From Aradus depressus (Eukaryota; Arthropoda; Insecta; Hemiptera; Aradidae): a DNA stretch of 64,000 bases. The stretch lies in assembly GCA_963662175.1 (NCBI GenBank), contig OY759214.1, positions 12,400,001 through 12,464,000 of the forward strand. Reading direction: 5' to 3'. Made by a program: the position numbers and the translations under genes. The notes beneath the pieces are model-generated. The model was not told the DNA's origin. It saw only the letters and a list, made by a program, of their open reading frames with translations, and did not search any database. This document shows positions 1 through 10,576 of the stretch, piece by piece. Within the stretch, counting starts at the first letter, position 1, and every line of letters begins with the position of its first letter.

Positions 1-1150
1 TTTTCACTTATTTTATGACAGTTTGGATCAATTTTGTTAAATTTAATAAAAACAATAATCCTGTCAATTTTTTTTTTTTTTTTTAATTCGGATTACTGGA
101 ACAAACTTGGAAATATAGTTATTCCATTTTTTTTGGCAGTTACTTTAAATCATATTACACGTTTTGGCTGATACATTGTAGTAATGTGATAAGAGCATGT
201 TATTCCTAACTCTTTTATTAAGTAGCTTTTCTTTCTGTTATTTGTTTTGTTTTTGTTATTATTTTTATTTTTTTTATTGTTATTTTCTTCCATTTCTGGG
301 ATTGGGGAGTCAAGGGGAGGGTCGAGTTCAAAAGAAGCCATCTATAAACATTGTCCGGTTTGCCTTTCGGTTTTCCAATTTGTCTTCAAACCTACCTCTG
401 AGAGAGAAAGTAAATGATAATAATGGACGTACACGAGAATAATAACAGGAGGAGAAAAAATGTATTAAATAAATAAAGCCACAAGATGAAGGATGGCGGT
501 GTTGAATTAAAGATATGAGGATAAACTCATGGAGACGGTTGGAAACTGGATTCAAAAGAGAAGGACCTTGAAGAAGCGCAAACAGTATCACTTCCTTGCC
601 TCTTGGATTGGGATATCCGAGATATTTACTGATTTTTCGTTTGGATTGAAAATTCTTTGGAATGTGGATTCTTTGGATACCAATATCAGTGTAGGCAAGA
701 AATTCGACAAAATCATAACAATGTGTGGTGAATAATTTTTTTTTTTTTTTTTTTTTCTGTACTATGTCACAGTGATGAAATGATATAAATAATTGTATGT
801 AATTATTGTATACATATTTTGTGTTGTGCATGAATTATTAAATTGTAATTTTAAATTATGGGGAAGCTACTTTTTTGTTTTTCTTATAGAATTTACAGTT
901 AGTCATTTATATTTTCTTGAAGTAACGGCTTGAATTATTGATGAAAAGTAATTTTAATTGTTTATTATTATTTTATTTCTATTATTTTTCCTTGGTAGTT
1001 TGATATGAAAGAGTTCGGAATAACATGTCAAATTTATAATAATATATTTTTAAGTTTTTTTTTTTTTTTTTTTTTTTTTTTCCTAATGCCATACTGTTTG
1101 AGCTTTATAATTAAACATTCTAATATGTTTTGTTTTCGTTACTTCGTTAG
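1..1150. other. Intron sequence of the SR gene, nothing else recognised
   Basis: AT-rich sequence with long T tracts (about 68-84, 737-756 and 1059-1081), ending in the CGTTAG acceptor for the exon at 1151. Short open frames here show no family resemblance. It is most likely the intron between the RRM1 side and the RRM2 exon. Confidence 0.5.
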
Positions 1151-4100
1151 GATTTGAAAGACTACATGCGCCAAGCTGGTGAAGTGACTTACGCTGATGC
1201 CCATAAGGACAGGAGAAATGAAGGGTAAGAATTGTTTTTTTTATTTGTGTAATTATATATTTTTGTAGATGGTTGGAAATGCTAAACTGTCGGAAGTATA
1301 ATTACAAAATGAAGCCAAAAACATCTGTATGGTGTCCCATCTATTGAAATTTATGAAAACTACTAGGTGTGAGATTCTCTTCTTTCATTAATGAATTTTT
1401 TTCTTTTTCATGTGTTTAGTGTTGTCGAATTTGCTTCTCACTCGGACATGAAGAACGCCCTGGACAAACTTGATGATACGGAGCTGAACGGTCGCCGAAT
1501 CCGTCTGGTGGAGGATAGACGAAGATCCCGCAGGTCTCGTTCTTCAAGTTCCAGATCACGATCAAGGTCACGTTCCCGCAGGCGTTCTCGCTCCAGGTTA
1601 GTTCTTAACTCACTCAAATCCTGTTCATTCAAGTTGGGATAAATAACAGAAGTGGTCAAAAACCTTCACTCCTCTTTTACCAGTTTGACTGAAAATCAAT
1701 ATTTACTTTACTTTTGAACTAAATTGGAATAATTTAATTCCGTAAGGAGTGATCAGGGTTTCTGAGTGTAACCCCTTCCTCATTGGTCCATTTGACTGAA
1801 AGCCAGATAATTCAACGACTTCTCTTATCCATGGACTCAGGGTCATCTGTTGGTAGAAAGGGATTTTCGGGGTTATGAACGCATGAAATTCCGGTGAAAA
1901 CATCAATTTTTTTATACAACTTCCCCTTATTATTAGGTCAAGTATAGCTGAAGAGTAAAATGGGGCTTCTGTAGAGAACATCTGTTGAGTAGCAAAAAAC
2001 GTTACAAGACGTCTACATTTGGCTTGTTGATATTTGACATGAAGGGAAAAAAGTTGATGTCGATTTTTCTGAAAAGGAAAGAGATAATTATTCCAAAAAT
2101 ATTGTCTTGCCCTTTAAATTATCTCTCAGTATCCCTTCCCTTAGAAATTTGTACGCTAATAACGCTGTTCCTCATCGCCTTACTCTCTGCATAACTTGTG
2201 GAAAAAAAAAGTTTCTGTATGACTAAGATAAAGAAGATGAAAACCCGTAACTTTGGAGAGGCTGAGTTTGTTGTCGATACAGATGAAATTGGCTAATGAG
2301 ACAAATATAGTAAAAAAGTTGAATCTGTAGTTTGTTAAATAACTTTTTAACAGGTTTAGCTGTCTAATAGTCCAAAATATACAAAGTTATCTAGTTTTTG
2401 AAAATTTATTCTACTTCTTGGGGAGCGCGGTACCAACATCTAAACTTCAGTTGATGTAGATAGTATTCAATTCCACACCAAAATACTATGAACTATCTCC
2501 GGAATTTCGAAGTTTATTTTCGGATACTTGAGAAATTTGCTTCTTCGCATCCGTATCTTGAAATATAGATTTTTTCTCCTTTCAGCCAATTCCTTTCTTC
2601 TGGTTTGGAAAAAAATCCGATGGTGTATCGCGAAGTCCTGAAATCAAGTTTTTTCTCGTCCCCCTTTTACGAAATCAAATTGAAAATTTTTCATTGGGAT
2701 AATTTATAAAAAAAAAAAATGTCTGGAGATGGAGAGAAATCCAGTTGTGTTCTTTCTTCTCTCCACAGAACTAGTAATGAAATGGGATAATTCTAGAGAA
2801 AGTCATAATGGCTGTTGTTACATTTCTAAATTTAAATAGGCCCTCTACTGTGTACCTGTCTAGTGAGAGCTGTGTCTTACCTGTGACCTAAGAGTTAGGT
2901 TGACATTTTGTGCCATCTAGCGGGAGAAGTGGTCCCAAGCACTAGGAGCTAACTCCTGCAGGAGCTGTTTAAGTAACAATAATAACGTAACTAGAAATCA
3001 AATTATTTTCAAAGCTCTAGAAGGGTAGACTTACTTTTAAATTGAATATATATATATATTTTTTAAATTTCGGCCATGTTTTCCCATTCTCATTCATTGA
3101 GTGTTTTTGTTAATATTGTGATGTACTCATCTTGCAGCGAGACGGCCGCTCCGGGTCTTGGCTTTATTACAGGTCCTGTCTGGTATGGGACCGGTTTCTG
3201 AAGAGCCACAAACTAAATACCAATAAATAACAGTACTCTACCTTCCGAGGAATTACCATCCTGTAGAAAATATAAGAAGAATTAAAATATACTAAAAACT
3301 AATAAATTTTTTTAGAAATCATACTGTTTGTGTTTCATAATATTTATTTTTTAGTTGGAAGGGAAAATTCTACTCTCGATGAGTAAAATAATTTGTAGTT
3401 TTTATTTAACAGTTAATAATAATATTGGGCTGATTGAGGGAAGAACTGGATTTTTTAATTGCTTAAGGCTTTATTAATGTCTCCACTGTAGGCTTCATGA
3501 AACTTTGATCCATATTTTCCAAAACATTTTGAGATTTATTTATTTTTATAATCTTCAAAAACTGTGTGAACTTTGAGGTACTTGGATTTCAAGCTTTTTG
3601 CTTCCCCAGCGATATGAAGTAAAGGGGAAGTCATGTTATTGCAAGATCAAAGGTCAAAAATGGCATGCGGACTTTTCAACGGAATTTCATGTTTTCCGAC
3701 CTCTTGATTCCAAAAAATTATCAATTTGGGTTAACTATCGTGATGAATTATTGACACTAAATTTCATATGTAAATTCAAGTCTCTATAAGGACGACCCTT
3801 ATTGATTTTCAGCCAAATCGGCCAAAGGGAAGGGGGCTCAACTAAAAATCTCAATATCTCTACAGATTTAATGAGTATATCGACGTAAAATTTTATACTT
3901 AAATTCAAAAAAAAACGTAAGGATGACACGTATTACTTTTTTGCGAAATCGATCGAAGGAGGGGACTAGAGAAAGTCGAGCTCGACTCAGATACCCTAAT
4001 AGCTGGCTGGCGATGTAATAAATGTATGGACATAAAGTTTAGTATGAATATTCAGAAGCCACTATGTAAGTCAGCCCAAACGGTCAATTGGCTTTGAAGG

Positions 4101-6283
4101 GAGAACGAGAACGTAATTGATTAATTCGTGGTGGGGAAGTACATAGCCTCTTTATTGCTGCTTCCATTGTATGGTGTAGTACTCATGTGACATAATTCCT
4201 TTGTCGTTAGTTGTGTAGTTATTGTATCTTTTACATTTGACTTTTGCTGGTTTGACACAATCGCATTTGTAAAGTCGCACATTTTGAAAATAGTAACATT
4301 GTCTTTACACCTTAAGACTAGGTAAATGTTTTCCAAAACGTGAATATTTCACCCTGTGCTTTTCTAGTAGTTTTAGTAGCCTCTTGAGACGGAGGATGGA
4401 GAGTCAAACTGTTAGTGTTTGAATTTATTTTATTGGTCGACAAAGATAAAATGGAAAATATTTTGTCTACTCTGTAATTTAAAATGTCTTCAAGGCTTAC
4501 TAATAAACCATCGATAGTGAGAAGTGGTGTCAGACCAAAGGTACCATCTATTTGAGAAATACGTTCATGTTTTCTCGTCCTCTCGACAGAATATCAGTTG
4601 AAATGAAATGTATTTTCCTCTTATCATTATTGCTATCTCTTTGTTTATATTTTGTCGTTGTTTTTCTGCTTCTAGGTCGAGGAGCAGGCGCAGCTCTCGT
4701 AGTCGCAGCCGAAGGAGTAGCCGCTCCAAGTCACGAGGTGGTAAATCTGCCTCCAGATCAAAATCACGATCCAAGTATGTAGCAATTTTTTTCTTATAAC
4801 TATTTAGATTCCCTCAACTATTTTCTTAGTTTAAATCTATATGTTTCCTGTTATTTATTTTTGTTATTCTTCTCATCTAGATCTCGCGATCATAAGTCCA
4901 AATCAAGATCCCGTTCCAAGTCTGCCAGCAAGAAGCCGTCCAAGTCCAGATCTCGATCCATCGACAAGAGGAACAGGGACGACGACTCTATGTAAGAATT
5001 AGCTTATTTTTTCTCTATATATATCTGTGCTATTTGGGTAAAGGGATATATGTCAATTTTTTGTGAAAATGGGTAACACCTCAGCAAGTCATAACTTGCT
5101 TTAGATAGGTGATCTCTACGTTGGGGTAAAGAGAAATAAGTCAGAATCTTATGACATCATTGAAAAAAAGGAAGTGAAAAGGGGGACAACTGAGAAACAT
5201 GGGAGTTCTCTGAAAACTGAAAACAGAAAAACTGACATATACCCCTTTACTCCAACACCACAGATATATATTTCTGATGGATTCGATTAAGTTCATTTTT
5301 ATCGATCAAATAATAGACCGTCCTTTCAAATTTTGAATTGAATTCAATTTTTATAGATTGTGTTTTTCAGTTCGCTATCCCAGAAAAATTAAAGGGTATA
5401 AAGTTTGTAATAGAGGTAAATAAAACTGTAATGTGGTATGCGTGCTTGCTACTGAGTTCAAGATCGCGGGTTCGAAACCCGGCCGAGGCCCTTAGCTTTT
5501 TTATCTGGGAGGTAAAATAAGCGTAAACATGGCAACCTTCGGATTGGACGTCGAGCGATGGTTCCGAGCCTGTACGATGTCAGGTACTCGTTAAAGACCT
5601 CTTACCCTAGGTGAATAAAAAATTAGGACTCCCATAATGGAGTCGGGCTCATATCAACCCGAGTGCTCTGGTTTTAGGCGATATGACTTTGTAGTTAATG
5701 CCCGGGCATGAGTGTTGATAACTAACTAAAAGTTTAATTAACTTTACCAGAAAAGGTCAATGGTTGTAATTCTAATATAAATTTTAATTCCTTCATCAAA
5801 ATCTACTATAAAAATTACTAGTTTCTTTTTTTAAGGAATCTTCAAATCTTTTTGCTTCAACTCAATGTAAAGTCTTTCTTTAATTATCTCCAACCAAAAA
5901 AGTTCAAAGATAGTAATTCAAATAATCTAAAAAATTGTTAAAATTATTGTATCAAAATCACATAATATATAATTTTCTATGTAAAGTTTGTGCGAACAGA
6001 ATGGAAAAAATCTAGTCGGGTGATTTCAAAACGTAATTAATCTATTTCTAATTGTTTCACTATTACAATACTCTTCCTTATATTAAAGTTATACAAATTC
6101 GAAAAATGAAATTGAACCGTAAATAATAACTAGTGCATTTTTGTGTTCTTGATATTATTATTAACCCATTATTTTCTTTTGTTAAACAGGGACAGATCTC
6201 GGGAAGAAAAGTCTAAATCACGAAGTCGTTCCGTGCAGAGGAATGGCGGGGATCAATCAGGCAATGACGATAACCTTGACTGA
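1151..6283 (+). CDS. B52: SR splicing factor, B52/SRSF4-6 type (3' part: RRM2 end and RS domain)
   Basis: Five exons can be joined with consistent phase: 1151-1224, 1420-1596, 4676-4774, 4881-4991 and 6190-6283 (184 codons plus TGA at 6281-6283). The first two encode the second, pseudo-RRM of the family: [18 protein letters not shown] follows an expected SWQ in the missing upstream exon, then [19 protein letters not shown] and [12 protein letters not shown]. The remaining exons encode an Arg-Ser-rich domain with many RSRS repeats and the C-terminus [13 protein letters not shown]. Proteins of this family bind exonic enhancers in nuclear pre-mRNA and recruit U1/U2 components through the RS domain. 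RRM1 and the start codon lie left of the window; I see no RRM1 exon in 1-1150. All introns are GT-AG. The orthology to B52/Srp55 (SRSF4/5/6) rests on recognising the RRM2 residues; the exact paralogue is less certain. Confidence 0.93.
1660..1985 (-). repeat. Diverged copy of the GGGGAAGT repeat family (reverse)
   Basis: On the minus strand the block resembles the interspersed family best seen at 15214-15744: an end at about 1921 (ACTTCCCCTTA on +), the phrase GCATGAAATTCCGG (+) and lines of the internal repeat. It is diverged and its borders are approximate. It lies in the SR gene intron. Confidence 0.35.
2000..3130. other. SR gene intron, no recognised element
   Basis: AT-rich intron sequence. 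I see no coding, RNA or clear repeat signal before the candidate exon at 3138. Confidence 0.4.
3138..3230 (+). other. Candidate alternative terminal or poison exon of the SR gene
   Basis: Inside the 3.1-kb intron there is a GC-richer island behind a CTTGCAG acceptor (3131-3137). Spliced to the exon ending at 1596, it would read in frame for 21 codons ([21 protein letters not shown]) and stop at TGA 3199-3201, with an AATAAA at 3222-3227. That could be an alternative last exon giving a protein with a truncated RS domain, or a poison exon of the kind SR genes use for autoregulation. There is no expression evidence here, and the island could also be chance or an old repeat. Confidence 0.3.
3601..4140 (+). 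repeat. Interspersed GGGGAAGT repeat, nearly full copy
   Basis: Starts CTTCCCCAGCGATATGAAGT, soon followed by GGGGAAGT, and ends GTGGTGGGGAAGT. Between them are about three imperfect tandem units of roughly 110 bp, each with a phrase like CTAAATTTCATATG, then GATTTTCAGCCAAATCGGCC, then a G/A-rich run and CTCAA. No protein is encoded. The family recurs throughout the window. Confidence 0.65.
5017..5271. mobile_element. Small terminal-inverted-repeat element (MITE-like)
   Basis: The left end (ATATATCTGTG..., then GGGTAAAGGGATATATGTCA) and the right end read in reverse (ATATATCTGTGG..., then GAGTAAAGGGGTATATGTCA) match over roughly 37 bp with a few mismatches. The unit is about 255 bp and has no coding capacity. 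It lies in the last intron of the SR gene. The superfamily is not identifiable; TA-rich flanks make the exact ends and duplication uncertain. Confidence 0.6.
5432..5728 (+). repeat. tRNA-derived SINE, family 1
   Basis: A slightly 5'-truncated tRNA-like head (GTGGTATGCGTGCTTGCT, B box GGTTCGAAACCC) is followed by the family body (TACGATGTCAGGTACTCG, GAGTCGGGCTCAT) and the tail CCCGGGCATGAGT. It lies in the last intron of the SR gene. The first ~17 bases of the consensus head are missing. Confidence 0.85.
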
Positions 6284-7562
6284 GCAATACACAATTCATC
6301 TAACATAAAATAACACTAACCGTAGGATACTTTAAACATTTAACTATTGTACATTCTATTTAGATAATTTTCACTGTTCTTAAACTACGTTTTTGATGTC
6401 TGTTATATAAAAAAAAACCATTATATATGTGACCATCATTTAATTAATGTTCTTTACGTTACTATGTATAAATTTTAAATATATTTTTCCTTTTTTTAAT
6501 ACTTTTTTTTTTTTGCTATTATGTTAGGAACATATCCAGGTATTCTTTAGAGCCTCGTGTGAAAAGTTGGTAATGGGCACAATATAAAGTGTGTTTAACA
6601 CGCACGTAAACACAAAAGTTGTATGAACTTCTTGTGTATAAGAAAGGCTGGTTATTGGGTCCATAGCAAAGCTATAAAGGTTTTTTTTTGTCTATTGTAC
6701 ATTAGAACCGATGATGCTCTTCTCTTTTTAACAATTTGTAATATATTATAATAGGTGTGTTTTTTCTTATTTTTTTTTTATTATTTTTTTTTTTTTTTCG
6801 AATTTATTCCATTATTCGAATCTTGAGATTTTTTTTATTTTATTCAAATATATTTAATATGCATTTCACTCTTTATTTTACATTCAATATACGAGTCAAT
6901 TTTATTAAGAGCTTGACTTCTTTTTATAATGAATAACAATATTTTATTTAAGGTAGCTTATTGTAGTTTTTTACGTTAAGAACTGATTTTATAAACCTGA
7001 AGTGAAGTTAGTGTAACTATTGTTTTAATGCTCACTAAATATTTCATGACTTATATACCGATGAAGGTGGAGATTTACAACTAATGTAGTATTTTTTAGG
7101 TCTTTCTTTTTGTTAGATGATCAATATCTATTATGGTTTAGATTTTAGCAATGACTAAGAGTGTAAGCTATGGTGGGATTCCTAACAATTTAACTATCTA
7201 TTCTGTGAACTTTCGAAATTTGGATCCCTCCAATTAAGTCTATGGTTCTACACGAATTCAGATTTACTAATTATGTACATAAGTATCTTATACTTCAAGA
7301 TAATTATAATTAGTTTAAGGCCTTGGTTGTTTATTATATTAAAGAGCTGATTTATTTTAGACTAGGATTAGTTTTACAAGTAGCCTAAAATATTTATTTA
7401 GGTTACGATCATTGTAAGTTGAATTCTTTTTCTTGTAATAAATCCATTGAAAAAAGTTTTTTTGTTTTTTTTTTCTCCAAAACTAAATATCGCACTCGTC
7501 GTGGAATAAAGGTACAACTCAAAAATTGAATTTGTTGGGAAATCAACATTAAAGTTTTTGTT
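6284..7562 (+). other. 3' UTR of the SR gene and AT-rich flank
   Basis: AT-rich, T-tract-rich sequence after the SR stop codon. The 3' UTR presumably occupies the first few hundred bases, but I could not fix the poly(A) site. No other feature is recognised. Confidence 0.35.
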
Positions 7563-7657
7563 TTTAAATGAGGAGGTAGTCAAAAGTGTAGACACTTTTG
7601 ACTACCTCCAGGAGGTAGTCAAAAGTGTAGACACTTTTGACTACCTCCTCATTTAAA
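7563..7657. repeat. 95-bp perfect double palindrome
   Basis: The whole 95-bp block is its own reverse complement. It contains four alternating copies of a 17-mer, GAGGTAGTCAAAAGTGT and its complement, so each half is itself a hairpin with a 2-bp loop (AG). It resembles a foldback end or a replication/assembly fold-back. No gene is nearby. Confidence 0.9.
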
Positions 7658-7837
7658 CGCAACAACGAGTTTGTCCCCACAAAAAACAACAGTAACAAAA
7701 CAAAAACAGCTACATCACGTCCAACTGCGTGGGCATTACTTATTTATTTATTTTTTTCTTTCCGGACGAAAAACTCACTCCCCCAACATAATAAAGAAAC
7801 ACTCCCTCTTGGGTGGTGGGAAAACTAACTTAACCGA

Positions 7838-8112
7838 GCCCTGGGGACAGCCTCTGGTGACCGCAGTAGCGCTGGCTCATGGGTGCTGAACGCTCGCAGA
7901 GGAAGCTGAAGATCAGCCCAAATAGATTCCTAGGTGGCCCCATCATTCTCAGTCGCGTGAGGTTCGAAGGCCGCTGCAATGTCGAAGAAGACACCCTGTC
8001 CTCCACATCCGCCCTTATCCTCCTCAGTGGACCTACCGTACTGCCGATGGGACACGTAGGCATGAACACGGGCAGCCATCCGTTGAGTCTCCAGCACCTT
8101 ACCGAGTTCTGA
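7838..8112 (-). pseudogene. R1-clade LINE reverse transcriptase fragment, degenerate
   Basis: The minus strand encodes pieces of the same RT seen at 16244-19140: SHRQ-like and RADVE..VFF-like residues, then NLFGLIFSFLCERSA and a remnant of GCPQGSVLG. Frameshifts and an internal deletion break it. It is a relic without a catalytic YVDD block. Confidence 0.75.
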
Positions 8113-8269
8113 TATTCTACGTACAAAATGGGCTACTTCCTCAATTCAATATAGTTCGTAACTCAAAATTCGCATTTTTTTAATTGTACCTTAATTCTAA
8201 GACGGGTGCGATATGTTATCAATATAAACGTATTCTGCTATAAGTATAGGGGAGTAAGTGTAGTCTGAA

Positions 8270-8515
8270 ATTCTATGTTTAGTTTTCCCTGGAAATTCAT
8301 GTTTTCTGTCCTGATTTAAAAAAATTCGTGAACACAAAGGAAACACTCGGTAAGGAACACTTTAGTTTTTTGCGAAATCTGCGAAGGAGGATGTGGGATA
8401 AGCATTCAGAAGAAGTCCATATACATATTAGTAAACTATTGATTTTTAGCCCAAACTTAATTAGTTCTGGGGAAATACATTGCCGGTGAATGACCGGTGA
8501 CTTCGAATACACTTG
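8270..8515 (+). repeat. GGGGAAGT repeat family, 3' fragment
   Basis: Contains the family phrases AATTCATGTTTTCTGTCCTGA and TTTTTAGCCCAAAC and ends CTGGGGAAATACATTGCCGG followed by the family's terminal hairpin GGTGAATGACCGGTGAC. The 5' part is missing. Confidence 0.5.
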
Positions 8516-8940
8516 TGACGTGGAACAGGAAACCAAAGCCGGAAAAAAATTATTTATCAGTCCATCCCTTCAAGTGGACTGAACACCCCCGACCAGGAGA
8601 GGCAGAGGAAACTTTGTTAAATTCCAATTTTGTTGAAGTAATTGGTCGTGATAGACAGTTGTCAAAACTGTCACAAATCGCACCCTCAAATTAATAGTTA
8701 CAGTTGTTGAATATTGAATGCAGAATACTAATTGTAGATTATAAGATGAAGAGGAATAGTTCACTATTTCTATTCTGCCAACATGTCGATATATTTTGCA
8801 ATCTATTGTTGGAGACATGCTGGGAAGGTTAATAGTGTGATAAGCTCTTTCTCCCATTGACGATTTAAATGAACCGTCATACCTTTTTCATAAATTTTCG
8901 ATATCTTAACACGTAAGAAAGCAGGGAATTTGTTTTCCTT

Positions 8941-9232
8941 GTTATTGACTCATGTCCGGACTTTAAATACGAGGTGTTATCGCCTACTACCAGAGAGAGC
9001 TCTAGTGATGAGCCCGACTTAACTGTAGGAGTTCTCATTTTTGCATACCCATATTTTTCAGCTAGGTCAAGTGCCTTAATGAGTACCTGACATCGTACAG
9101 GCTCGGGGACAATCGCTTAACGTCCCCATCCGAAGGACGGCACGGCGTGCTTAAGTTTATTTTACCTCCCAGGGTTTAACCAGCATCTTGAGCTCAGTAA
9201 GCAAGCATGCATACCGCTGAGTTACCGGCATC
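8941..9232 (-). repeat. tRNA-derived SINE, family 1
   Basis: Reverse-oriented copy, tail at the left (GACTCATGTCCGGACTTTAA) and tRNA-like head at the right (ACCGCTGAGTTACCGGCATC on +). The B box region is damaged (CCCAGGGTTTAACCAGC on +). Confidence 0.75.
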
Positions 9233-9280
9233 AGGTATTTTATATTATACATTCATTAACACAATTATGGTGAAGTTATA

Positions 9281-9580
9281 GAATTTATATTCAATCCAAC
9301 ACATTATTTTCATCAGTAATACTTTTCCAACATTTTTTTGGCTTTATATATACATCAATATATTTCCCAATAATATAAGGCCTATCATCCAAATATTTGC
9401 TTCAATAGCGAAATCCATTTTAAATCTTTTTTTTTTTTTTTTAAAGAGTTCAGCTAATAAATAACATATTTAGATGACTTATTATTGGGAAATATATTGA
9501 CACATATTGAAGGTGTATAACCAAAAAATGTCCTAAAAGTATTACTGACGATAATATTGTTGGATTGAAAATAAATTTTA
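9281..9580. repeat. Foldback element with ~100-bp inverted arms
   Basis: The left arm (about 9281-9383, containing CATCAGTAATACTTTTCC and CAATATATTTCCCAATAAT) is the reverse complement of the right arm (about 9475-9580), with a T-tract-containing centre. No coding sequence is present. It is probably a non-autonomous foldback DNA element. Confidence 0.65.
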
Positions 9581-9804
9581 TAAATTTACCAAAACTATGT
9601 AAGTTTGATTATGCCTGAATTTGGGGCGAAACTTCTATAACAATTGAAAAAACAAGTCAGGAGACGATAAAGCTTAGAAGTGCGTTTGTTGAACGGGTCT
9701 CAAAACAAGAAATATTAATTCTCTAAAAATTAATGAATATGCAAAATCTAAGTTGAGGAACGCGGACATATTGTGGAAACTTGTAATAAATGAATAAAAC
9801 AAAC

Positions 9805-9835
<31 letters not shown>

Positions 9836-9937
9836 TTTTGAAATATTGTCTATTCCACTAAAGATATATATACATATAACTAGCGGTTTCGGCTTTATAC
9901 CATCGTCAGGTCTAGTTATGAACATTCATAACTAGAC

Positions 9938-9968
9938 CTGACGATGGTATAAAGCCGAAACCGGTAGT
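9938..9968 (+). ncRNA. Hammerhead-ribozyme-like motif
   Basis: Core CTGACGA at 9938-9944, GG/CC stem II pair, GAAA at 9957-9960, minimal stem III ACCGGU and a cleavable A. A mirror copy lies at 9883-9909 on the other strand. An extra U separates the core from stem II, as in every copy in this window. Activity is not shown. Confidence 0.6.
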
Positions 9969-9977
9969 TATATGTAT

Positions 9978-10319
9978 AGGTTAGGTTTTATGACTCATGC
10001 CCGGGCTTTAACTACGAGGTCATATCGCCTACTACCAGAGTGCTCTTTCGTCACTCTGGTGGACATGAGCCCGACTCTACTGTGGGAGTCCTAAATTTTG
10101 CCTACCCTAAATTTTTATTCATCTAGGGTAGGGGTCTTTAACGAGTACCTGACATCGTACAGGCTCGGGACCATCGCTTAACGTCCCATCCGAAGGACGG
10201 CGTGCTTAAGTTTATTTTACCTCCCAGATAAAATAAACTAAGGGTCTCGGTCGGGCTACGAACCCACGACCTTGAGCTCAGAAGTCAAGCACGCATACCA
10301 CTGAGCTACCGGCGCCCTC
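9978..10319 (-). repeat. tRNA-derived SINE, family 1, full length, inserted in the hammerhead element
   Basis: 342-bp copy flanked by the 11-bp duplication GTTATATGTAT (9967-9977 and 10320-10330). On the minus strand the head reads GGGCGCCGGTAGCTCAGTGG with an A box, and the B box is slightly altered (GGTTCGTAGCCC). The tail is CCCGGGCATGAGTCATAA. It is the best-delimited member of the family and is younger than the element it interrupts. Confidence 0.92.
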
Positions 10320-10576
10320 GTTATATGTATGTATATCTTTAGTGGAATAGACAATATTTCAAAAAATAAAAAAATAAGTTTGTTTTATTCGAATATGCAA
10401 AATATGAATTATTGTGAATGCACTGCATTGCACCTTCTCCAACATTTAATTAATAATACAGTTATGATTTTGTGAACTGGACTTGGGGAAAGAAAGAAAA
10501 AAAATATTGTAATAGATACTTTCATGAGGTATAAAACATAGATACATTTCTCAATATACATTTTCATAGCCACTAT

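Larger units (their letters stand above)
9748..10390. mobile_element. PLE-related hammerhead element (inverted pair) with nested SINE
   Basis: Flanked by a 13-bp direct repeat GAATATGCAAAAT (9735-9747 and 10391-10403), so the insertion is exact. It begins CTAAGTTGAGGAACGCGG. It holds two hammerhead-like cores in inverted orientation, minus at 9883-9909 and plus at 9938-9968, meeting near 9926. Each core reads CTGACGA, TGGTATAAAGCC, GAAA, CCGGTA, and is followed by TTTAGTGGAATAGACAATAT. The right arm is interrupted by a SINE (9978-10319). Without the SINE and its duplication the element is about 290 bp and codes for nothing. Confidence 0.8.

Noticed and set aside
328..831. A 167-codon open frame on the minus strand with a Lys run
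   Set aside because: It runs through T tracts in an intron, has no family resemblance and no splice context. Chance frame.
4565..4799. Arg/Glu- or Arg/Ser-rich frames on both strands over the RS-domain exon
   Set aside because: They are shadows of the RS repeat exon 4676-4774, whose frame is fixed by phase with the RRM2 exon.
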